Origin: Alisma plantago-aquatica
Lineage: Eukaryota; Streptophyta; Magnoliopsida; Alismatales; Alismataceae
Length of the DNA stretch: 64,000 nucleotides
Assembly: GCA_963693085.1 (NCBI GenBank)
Contig: OY856412.1
Span: forward strand, 964,500,281-964,564,280
Direction of reading: 5' to 3'
Positions 55,828-64,000 of this stretch are shown piece after piece. Position 1 is the stretch's first letter; every line of letters starts with the position of its first letter. A program made the position numbers and the translations under genes. Below the pieces are notes generated by a model that made no database searches, was not told the DNA's origin, and saw only the letters and a list, made by a program, of their open reading frames with translations.

Positions 55828-58800
55828 TGTAATGACCTCGCCTCCCAGTAACCCCCAATTAAGGGAGACCAAAAGGTCGGTGTCATTATCCCAATTAACA
55901 TGATCAAAGGTTCGACAAATAATCAATAACAATTAACAAATTTTACTAACTAAACTGAAAACTGGTACAAAATAAAACTTTGCATACCTTTTTCAAAACT
56001 GGGATATCTACATCTATACGCATCAGGAATCTACTCTAACTAATCCTCCTTTGTACATTAACTCTTAATTAATTTCACATATGACACTTTACTGTTTGAC
56101 CTTTTCAAGCTTGTACCTAAAACGCCGACAAACAAAACGTCAGTTAGCATATCGGAATATGCCGGTATGTGGGGTCAACCAAAAATTCACATTTATGGAT
56201 AACAATCTAATTATCACAATCAAGATAATTAACAAGACAATTTATGCTTTCCAGTATGACATTCTCCACTGCTTTTGCCCTAACCCTGGCATACCCACCT
56301 TAGGGTTTCTTTTGCCAATGACTTAAGGCCACCTTCTCAATCCCGAGCTTGGTGCATGGGGTCACCACTCATGGTGCCCTCTAGTCATGCAATATCATAG
56401 GCCACCTTCTCATTCCTGAGCTTGGTGCCTGGGGTCACCACTCATGGTGCCCATGGGTCTACCCTCCTGGGCCTGCCCTTTGGCATCATCCATCAGGATG
56501 GCATGTAGGTGCGAGAATACACACTTCTTTATAATTGTGATAACCATAGTGACTTTATAATTTTGCAAGTATGAACATCCAACTGTTTAGATTGCATTCA
56601 ATATGAGAAAACATTCAGAAAACCCTCGGGAAACTAATATGATTAATCATAATTAACCACATACCTGTCAGGTAGACTCAGGTGCAGGAATAATCCAAAT
56701 AAGCAAGTAATCCAGAATCAAGCAAGCACACAATTTAGTCCTAAAATTACATTCAATTCCTTTTTATCAAAATCTATCCAAACCATCTTGCTACTTATGG
56801 TTTCTATTCCTTTTTAGGGTTTCTTCCTCTTTTTAGGGTTTACTTTGCAATTAGGGTTTTACTTCCCTTTACTCTATTTAAACCCAAATTTTCTCATCTA
56901 TCCTTCACGAAAGTTATTAAGGTTATCTTTTACAAACACATAACCTTAATTCCAGAAATAGCACAATTAATCATCAATTAAGTCCATTAAGCCTCTTTTA
57001 CATTAAAGCCACCATTTTTATCCTTTTAATTTATGATAAAGTCATTATGCTCGAATACTCATATGAACGTTATTTATCATTAATTCTACCTTTTATCCAC
57101 TAGGAAACCCTAATTTCCACATTAAGGGTATTTAACCACAATTAGGAACTTTAATGCTCGGAATAGCTTAGAATTATTATATCTTATCTTTATTCACTAC
57201 TTTGAATGATTAAAGCCATTAAGTGTCGAATTTGCCAACATTAGGGTTTCAAGGCCCATTAAAGCATATTTATGCACATGAAACTCTAAATTAAACTAAT
57301 TACGTGCAAAATTCATCTTTTTCAATCTTAATGTATATCTTTATGATTAACAGGCTAATACTAACTTTAATCATCCATTAAACCCTTCTAAATATATTAT
57401 TCATCTCAAAATAGGGTTCTTTAAACATTAAAGCATTAAAATTGATAATCTCCATTACTTTTAGAATTTCAAGAAGAATTAGCCTCTAAAACTATTATTG
57501 GATTCCTCTTATTTTTCTGAGCAAAATTCATATTTTATGTGTAACCATCCGAGCTACCAATATTTAGATACAACTTTTGCAATAAATCACTTACTTTGGC
57601 CAATCGAAGTGCGCCACGTCACCATGTTCCCATGCAATGTGGCCCGCTTTGAAATTATAACCAAGTTACCAAAATACCCTCGGCGCGGCTACTGGTTTCT
57701 TAGTTCTTCGGTGGGAAAAACGGTCCAATGACCATTCCCTCATCTTCAACCTCACGACGGCGCTTTGCTTCCGCCCTAGTCATGCTTTGCGCGGCTATTC
57801 CTTACTCCTCGGACCTCGATGGCTATCAGCAGCCGCAGTACTGACTCCGACGCCCTCCATCGTGTCTACCCCTACTCCCACCCTTGACCTGGTTGGCCGA
57901 GTGTAGGGTCACAGGACCTGCGATCCACGACCGTGTTGTAGATCCTTCTACAGTGTCGCGCGATGGTGGAAGCAAGGTGGCGATGGCAAATCCCTCCACG
58001 GTCATCGTGGGGTCATCTTGCTTCCCTCAAGACAACTTAACGATCCCTCATTGCTCTGTGGTTAGGCTAACCTTTTTGTTAGGGTTTGTTTACCAAGAAG
58101 AAGAAGAAGAAGAGAGGGAGGTATAGTTGTGTGGAATCCCTCTAGACTCTACCCCAGGTCTTCCCCTTATATAGGGGAGGGTCAACGAAGCCCTAGGATG
58201 GCTTTCCCACAAAAAAATGAAGTTCCTCTTCTAATAGGAATCACATTCCTTCAAGGAGAAGTATTCTTCTCTCTCCTCATAACCTCTTTAATATTCTTAT
58301 TTCTTGGATAGTTAGGAATTTGAAATTCCTCTCATTTATTCTCTTTATTCTTGCTTTTTAAACCATTGGCACGAATTTCTATTTTCCTTTAGTAGAAACT
58401 ATTTCCTTTTTAACAATACCACATAATCCATTAATAATGTATTCACATTATATTCTTATTTTCTTTTATAGGTATTTTCTCTTTCCTCTTTCTTCATTGG
58501 GACTCCTTGAATCCCAAGAAACTCTATTATTTCGAAATCCTTTTATTGGATACTCATTATCCTTCTAGATGCATCTAAATGCATTATTCTTCATTATTTC
58601 ATTTTATTCTTATTAAAATATCTCTTTTTGAGGATTTCTCTTTTATTTTCCTCATTGGTATTCCTTTTATCATTAGGAATACTTGGGATACGAAATTCCA
58701 CCAAGGCTAACTCAAAAATACCTCTTTCCACTTATTTTCCACATTTTACTATTATTTTCAATTTCTTTCTTAATAAAGAAATACTTAATTGATCTTTTCT

Positions 58801-59123
58801 TTTCTTATTGCATTATCTTTGCAACTTTGAACTCCTTGGAACCCAAGGAACCCATGTGGCATTAAATCCACCTTTGGATTAAGTTCTTTTGCCATCTAGA
58901 GGTTTCCACACCTTTCTTTTCTAAAAAACTCAATTATTCATTTACTAATTGAATTTCCTTGTTATTGGGCCCAATAGCCAATAAAGCCCACAACACAATC
59001 ATCGAGGCTATTGTAAACGAAATCCATTTATTCAAAACAAATTATATCATTACTTGTTCCAATATCTTTAATATGAGAAATTACATTTCTCACCAAAGGA
59101 ACCCAAAAATTGGGGTTGTAACA
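55828..59123 (-). repeat. 5' LTR of element B (3296 bp)
   Basis: Partner of 35227-38517. Ends TGTAATGACC...GGGGTTGTAACA in plus reading. It lies between the primer site and the CTTGA duplication. Confidence 0.95.
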
Positions 59124-59128
59124 CTTGA
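59124..59128. repeat. Right target-site duplication of element B (CTTGA)
   Basis: Matches CTTGG at 35222-35226 in four of five bases. Confidence 0.75.
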
Positions 59129-59809
59129 CCACCCAGAAAATCATGTAAGAAACCCCTCACCCAAACCTTAGAGGAGATATGAAAAGTGAAAAAGAAAAAG
59201 AAAAAAATACATAATGAGAGTTGTGCCTAAAAGATGTTGAAGGATCCCACACTTCCGATGTATTGTTTCACTCATGAATGTAGATATATCGTGCATGTAA
59301 GTGGAATCTTAAAGCCAAATTTATCCACTGACAATCCCAAACGTTCTCACGCAAGCCACCTGACTTAACATCAGGAGCCCTTGGGGCAATACTATCCTTA
59401 CGATAACTTATGGGTGAGGGAAATTGAGGAGAGTAGGAAAACACTTAAATCCTAAAACCTACCCGAGCACATTAGCATAGGGCCAACTAAAAATAAAGGA
59501 AGGGTATGAAAGCTACCCCTCAAGGGGATGTTGTACAAGTATGGCTAGAAACCTAGTGCAGGAGGGGGTAAGTCATTGAGACGGAGAGCCCTTTATTACC
59601 AAAAGGCATTGGCAAGGATTTGAAGTCATGTAAATCTAGTTACGAAGGGGAGGAAATAGGATTTTAGGATTGAAAGAACATACCACAAGAGTTTTGTTGT
59701 AAGAATGAGATAACTCAGTAATAGTAAGCTTTTTGAAAATTTTGGTCACCCTTTTCTCATCTCTCTATGATTTCGGGCCTACCCTTAGCCTAAGGACAGG
59801 ATTGATCCT
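59129..59809 (+). other. 3' untranslated part of the Athila-like element, right of the nested insertion
   Basis: Continuation of 34727-35221. Non-coding, with a purine-rich GAAAAAGAAAAAG run near 59185-59205. Confidence 0.7.
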
Positions 59810-59823
59810 AAGCTTTGGGGAGT
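59810..59823 (+). promoter_or_regulatory. Polypurine tract of the Athila-like element
   Basis: AAGCTTTGGGGAGT directly before the 3' LTR (TGATAACATC). The form and position are typical of Athila (AAGTTTGGGGGAGT). Confidence 0.85.
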
Positions 59824-61356
59824 TGATAACATCTCATTTTATTCACTTTTTGCATATGATTTATGCTTCTCCTAGCATACCTTTTATACACTTTTTCTAC
59901 TTATTTTAGTACTTTATGTAAAAAATCTCAATTACACACATCTTTCACCTTTGCAGGGTCATGCCAAGACATGGTCACAGTTAACACCACGAACGCGACT
60001 GTATCGTCCACTAAAGACCTTACCGCTGTCAATGCCCTTATCACTGTCACTTTGCACCGCGACCACAACCACTCACTCGCGCACGCCCTGCGACTGAAGT
60101 CCTACCATGATTGAGACATCCCCTCGACCGCGGCATATAGCCTTCACACTACAATCGTTGTGGGAGTCTCGATCGAGATCAAGCCGCGGACTAGGTCATT
60201 CCTCAAACGAGGCCCTACCGCAACCGCGATCCAAATGTTAAAGTCGGTGGGTAGCACCTATAAATAGACCACCCACATTGACTTGTCAAATCATCAGATC
60301 GCCAAAGACCACAAAGTGCTGCCAAATTCCAGAATTACTCGCACCCATAAGTCTTGGACCTCTGAAGATGAAAGTCAAAGGAGAGAGAATATTTCTCACC
60401 CTCTTCTTCGAAGGAAGAAGCCGCCTCCACATCACTGACTCCAGATCTAGATTTAAAGAAGTACAGTGGTGTATTTCCATCTTCTCTCTCCATCTAGAAG
60501 TATCATCTTCATCACGTTGTACCCTCCCTCTTTGTTGTTCTTGATGTATCTATCATTTTGTGACACCGTTATGTTTCCTGTTAACATGTGTGGCTAAACA
60601 CTTAACTTGGGTTTGGAGTAGCCACTAAGGCTCTCCCAACATGTATATTCTCTCTCCCTTTTGCATGGATATATGCTCTTATCAAGATTATCTCTATGCA
60701 CCTATTTTAATACTTCACTTGTATGCTTAGCTACCATCTTGTGATGTTTGATTGTTGGTACCTCAAAATAACAGTATCAACCTCATCTTGCGTTATGGAG
60801 TAGTATGAATGCATGAAAGTGTTGGAATGCTAAATCTAATGGTCATACATTTTACTTGGTGGTTTTTGGGCTGTCAACTCGAGAGAGAGACTGCCTTAGA
60901 ACCTAGATCTATCCTTATCTCAAGAGAGGAGGGAATAGATGCTTAGATGATTGCTTGTAATCTTGATAGGATTATACAAGAGGAAGGGTGATAATTGCAT
61001 GTTGGTGAGAGACCTTAGTAGGTGAAACCTGATCCAAGTTTTCTTCCACATCTTTATTTCTTACCATTTGTTATTACTTGTTTTTTACTTTATAATCTTT
61101 CTTTTACTTTTCTCTATTTTGGCTGGAGCACCATAGTTTCTTAGGGAACACTCCTTTTAACCACATGTTCATTTGGAGTATAAGAGTGTGAGACTCTACA
61201 TACTTAGCACTTACCAATCTTGTCCTTATGGTTTGACCCCGAATACTACATCGGGCCCCGTATAAAAGTTGTGCGGGCTTGAGTGTCGGGTTATAATCTT
61301 AAAAGTTTGAATACTCTAGATCCACTCCATTTTGGATGTGCAATTTAGGCCGATCA
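59824..61356 (+). repeat. 3' LTR of the Athila-like element (1533 bp)
   Basis: Partner of 21019-22554, ending GGCCGATCA. It retains the GC-rich motif cluster (59975-60235) with many C-to-T and G-to-A changes and the TATA box at 60259-60266. Confidence 0.92.
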
Positions 61357-61361
61357 GCGCG
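61357..61361. repeat. Right target-site duplication of the Athila-like element (GCGCG)
   Basis: Compare GTGTG at 21014-21018. Confidence 0.6.
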
Positions 61362-62111
61362 TTAGTCGATTGACTAGACATGTCAAAACATTATGTAATT
61401 ATATCAATATGTAGTTGATTGGTTAATCATATTAATCTATCAACTAGTTTCCAGTCCATCCGTTGGTGACTCCAGTCAAATGTCTAGTGTTTTAGTAAGT
61501 TGATATTTAATGAAATGTGCAGTTGATCATCTAGGTTTCCAGAGCATCTTTCTATTTTATTGCCCAAATGTTTTAGTTAGCAACATGCATCTTAATAGTC
61601 TACTCTGAAACAAGAAACATAAACTTAATATTACAAGTCTGACAAATCCATGCATCATATTCAATTATATATCCAAGACAAATGGATGATACAGTCATGG
61701 TATGCTATTCATATGCAAGTTGAAGTTGTTGTACAACTTATTCAATTACATAGGTAGAGATCTTTGAGACTTGTTTCAACTAATACTAGTTGCTTAAGTG
61801 GCTATGTATGTTGTTTGAGGGTAAATTGTGAGCTGCCGCTTACCTAGTAGAAGTGACTACACATTGTATGTCACATGGACACCTAGACTAACATGGAGTT
61901 TTTCTTCATCTTAAAAAAATTATAAGAAATATTTGTATCTCAAGTATTCTAAGTTGAAGAAGGATGGTTTTCAATTGAGGAGCACACCCACAATCTCTTT
62001 AACTTGATGTACATATATCAAATTAGTTGGGATGATACAATGATGTACCATGTATCATTGTAACCTCTTAATGTCCATAGACATTCTGATCATAGCCCAC
62101 ACATTATAACA
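61362..62111. other. Flank between two elements, nothing recognised
   Basis: AT-rich; should be contiguous with the sequence left of 21014 before insertion. No ORF or motif of note. The last five bases, TAACA (62107-62111), are the candidate duplication of the SIRE-like element, whose other copy is outside the window. Confidence 0.5.
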
Positions 62112-62339
62112 TGTGAAAAACCACTAGAGGGGGGTGAATAGGGTTTTATATATATTTTAATAATAATTCAACCAAAGCAAGCAACCACAAAAATATTGGA
62201 CAAGGGGACAAGGATTTAGAGTGGTTCCAACCTTAGCAAATACTAAGGCAGTCAATCCACTACCCAGTTGCTTACCCAACCGGGATTTTGAAAATATTTA
62301 ATTTTATTACCTCGCAAGGATGTTACATAAAATTACAAC

Positions 62340-62500
62340 ACTTTCACCAAACCCTTCAAACAGCCTTCACCTAGAAGTAGTCTCACCAACCTCGAAGCAG
62401 CCTTCCTTGAAGTAACCTCAAGCTCCCCCTTGAAGTAGCCTTCCTCTTGAAGTAGCTTCCCATTGAGACAGCCTTCTTGAAGTAGTCCAAAGTCCACCTT
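62340..62500. repeat. Cluster of GAAGTAGCCTTCC-like short repeats
   Basis: Variants of GAAGTAGCCTTCC / GAAGCAGCCTTCC / GAGACAGCCTTC recur about every 15-25 bases inside the SIRE-like LTR. The two ORFs over it on the minus strand are repeat translations. Confidence 0.7.
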
Positions 62501-62991
62501 CTCCACCTGAGAAGTCAAACCCTCTCCAATCCGCAGCCTCCAACCCTAGGAGTAGCAAGGAGAGTACAAACAATATAAAGGAACAAGAAGGAAAAATAGA
62601 AATTACAATACCGTTGTAGCACAAGGCTTGATTTCCTATATCAAGCGTTTTGATCTCCTAACCAATGTATATGGAAGTGTAAGTGCAGTGGGTAGGAGAT
62701 GCTAGCCTATAGGACACGAATTTGGAGCAATGGAAATGTATTGCCAATGTTGGAGTTGCTCAATTGCTCACTAGAATGAATAGCCAATTGCAAGTATTAT
62801 GCTCAAGTGTTACACAAGTGTGTTTTGGGTGTCCTAAGTCTTGTCCTATTTATAGGAATGGCATATGAATGCTTAAGGAAGTTCTAGACACTTTGTAGGG
62901 GGTTCTAAGTGCTCAACTAGCTGTTAGGTATCCATTAGTTGCTTTAACAATGGCTAGTTAATTAATTTTGAAAAGTGCAGACAGAGACATT

Positions 62992-63190
62992 CTCGGTCGA
63001 GGAATTGTCGACCGAGATCCCAATCGGTCGAGGTCTTTGTCGATCGAGGGACTGTCTGGAGCAAGTGTATATAACATTCTGATCCAACTCCCAACTACTT
63101 TGTCTGATGTGTCTAACGGCTACTTGGGTCATTCTCGGTCGAGGAATTTGTCGACTGAGAGTGTCTCGGTCGAGGAGTTTGTCGACCGAG
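62992..63190. repeat. Four CTCGGTCGA...TCGACCGAG palindromes in two pairs
   Basis: Copies at 62992-63016, 63024-63048, 63134-63159 and 63165-63190. Each has an 8-9 base arm TCGGTCGA/TCGACCGA around a 7-9 base loop starting GGA or GGT. The first and fourth arms are perfect; the second and third carry single C-to-T changes. Confidence 0.92.
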
Positions 63191-63533
63191 AATGACTCTG
63201 TTTCAATGTTTTGAACTAGATACTAAGTGTGTGTATGAGTGTGCAGATGTGACACTATTATAGGGAATGACCTATCTAAGTGTTGTGATTGGTTAGGGAA
63301 GATCTAACTCTTGCTTTACATGTTGTTTAAGTACTTGTACATTATATACTTGTACAAGTTTTTTACATTTTATTACAATCATGAAATTAACACATTGTGA
63401 GCATTTAGATCTTCCAAAGGTGTGTCATCCACCTAGTTCCTACAACACTCAAGTAGCACGTTAGATCCACAAGAATGAAATGTTTGTCATCATCGAAACA
63501 AAGGGATTATAATAATGTCCAATTTAGCCAACA

Positions 63534-63548
63534 ATCTCCCCCTTTTTG
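63534..63548 (-). promoter_or_regulatory. Polypurine tract of the SIRE-like element
   Basis: Minus strand CAAAAAGGGGGAGAT directly before the LTR start. It sits in the phrase TGTCATCTTCAAAAAGGGGG, typical of SIRE/Maximus. Confidence 0.9.
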
Positions 63549-64000
63549 AAGATGACAAACATTTCCTAAATATAAAGTAAGGAAATATAAATCATATGAG
63601 TTTCATACCTGGAGTTTACCTTGTGTAGCCATTCTCTTGTTTTGCAAGTGTGTACTGGCTCGAGATTTATGAAACTCATTTTACTTTATGTTTTTGGTTT
63701 ATATTATTTCGCCCCCCTTTGTCATTTCAAAAAGATATCCGGGAAAATCATTTTGTATGACTTTTATTTCTCCCCCTTAATTTTATGCTATGTTCCTCCT
63801 AACTAAGATATTCAGTTTTAAAAACAGGGATTAATATAAATGTAAACCATTTATTATCGAATTTAGCCACAATTTGTTTCTCAATCATTTGCAAAGGATG
63901 TTAATCCTTGAAATGATATGAGATCCTTTTAGATCTATGGCATATGCATTTTGATTTCTCATCCATTTTACACAAGATGTTAAGCCCTGAAAATGATATG
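63549..64000 (-). other. 3' non-coding interior of the SIRE-like element
   Basis: Two further purine-run-like sites on the minus strand (AAAGGGGGGC near 63712, AAGGGGGAG near 63770). A ~45-base unit containing GATGTTAAnCCnTGAAAnGATATG occurs at about 63875-63920 and 63954-64000 (period 80), cut by the window end. No ORF of note. Confidence 0.65.

Larger units (their letters stand above)
35227..59123 (-). mobile_element. Nested Ty3/gypsy element B (about 11 kb without its own insertion)
   Basis: Minus-strand element with 3.3-kb LTRs at 55828-59123 (5') and 35227-38517 (3'), a Met-type primer site next to the 5' LTR and a polypurine tract next to the 3' LTR. The LTR ends TGTTACAACCCC and GGGGTTGTTACA form an 11-of-12 inverted repeat. 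It sits in the 3' untranslated part of the Athila-like element and is itself split by the LARD-like element at 42020. The interior retains traces of gypsy integrase C-terminus and chromodomain. Other pol domains were not recognised. Confidence 0.92.
21019..61356 (+). mobile_element. Athila-like Ty3/gypsy element, split by nested insertions
   Basis: Plus-strand element: 5' LTR 21019-22554, tRNA-Asp type primer site, Gag, protease, RT, RNase H, integrase, long accessory region, polypurine tract and 3' LTR 59824-61356. The insertion 35227-59123 plus one duplication copy interrupts its 3' untranslated part. Removing these leaves about 16.4 kb, long for the lineage because of the accessory region. 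The primer site TGGCATCGTTGTCGGGAT and RT box FMDDFSIYG are characteristic of Athila. The two LTRs differ visibly (roughly one base in ten over the first 350 bases by eye), more than those of the two younger elements inside, which agrees with the nesting order. Confidence 0.9.
62112..63533 (-). repeat. 3' LTR of the SIRE-like element (1422 bp)
   Basis: In minus orientation it starts TGTTGGCTAAATTGG at 63533 and ends GGTTTTTCACA at 62112. It contains CTTGAAGTAGCC-like short repeats at 62340-62500 and four palindromes at 62992-63190. No coding content. Confidence 0.85.
62112..64000 (-). mobile_element. Ty1/copia SIRE/Maximus-like element, 3' end only
   Basis: Minus-strand element: 3' LTR 62112-63533, polypurine tract 63534-63548, then 3' non-coding interior to the window edge. 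The phrases AGAGGGGGGTGAATAGGG (near the LTR end) and TTTGTCATCTTC followed by AAAAAGGGGGAGA before the LTR are hallmarks of this lineage. Coding regions lie right of the window. Confidence 0.85.

Overview
The window is nuclear DNA of a seed plant, almost certainly from a repeat-rich, heterochromatin-like region. Every recognisable coding region belongs to LTR retrotransposons of plant-specific lineages: Ty3/gypsy Tekay/Del-like and Athila-like, and Ty1/copia including SIRE/Maximus-like. No intact host gene could be recognised. All element genes carry stop codons or frameshifts, so they are annotated as pseudogenes. The species cannot be named from the sequence.

Layout. 1-8163 (minus strand): the 5' two thirds of a Ty3/gypsy element with a complete gag-pol frame (Gag, protease, RT, RNase H, integrase core) and a very long LTR (4157-8163); it runs off the left edge. 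8164-21013: AT-rich old sequence with decayed coding traces, including a degraded minus-strand gypsy-like stretch with an LTR-like region (about 12.7-15.3 kb), a 69-bp direct repeat around a tRNA-like insert (16.6-16.9 kb), a Ty1/copia Gag-protease remnant (17.05-18.16 kb) and a CT/TA microsatellite.

21019-61356: an Athila-like element (about 16.4 kb by itself), with 1.53-kb LTRs, a tRNA-Asp type primer site, Gag-PR-RT-RH-IN, and then a long accessory coding region (29873-34655). That region has its own promoter-like leader and a plausible intron. It encodes an N-terminal domain like those of plant transposon proteins, a coiled coil and two consecutive Ulp1 (C48)-like cysteine peptidase domains, the first apparently lacking its catalytic Cys. 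The element was split at 35222 by a minus-strand Ty3/gypsy element with 3.3-kb LTRs (35227-59123). That one was split at 42020 by a plus-strand non-autonomous element (42020-54913) with 4.8/5.4-kb LTRs around a 2.7-kb non-coding interior (LARD-like). Target-site duplications support all three levels: GTGTG/GCGCG, CTTGG/CTTGA and TAAGC/TAAGC.

The LARD-like element and the gag-pol element at 1-8163 are relatives. They share LTR ends, LTR blocks, primer site and the first ~50 bases of the leader, so the latter's family is the likely source of its proteins. Both LTRs contain a kilobase-scale field of degenerate GGCCGATA/GCCCGATA motifs. 62112-64000: the 3' LTR, polypurine tract and 3' non-coding part of a minus-strand SIRE/Maximus-like copia element, with four CTCGGTCGA...TCGACCGAG palindromes in its LTR.

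Method and limits: boundaries come from reading LTR ends, duplications, primer sites and translated motifs by eye. Percent identities and ages were not computed.
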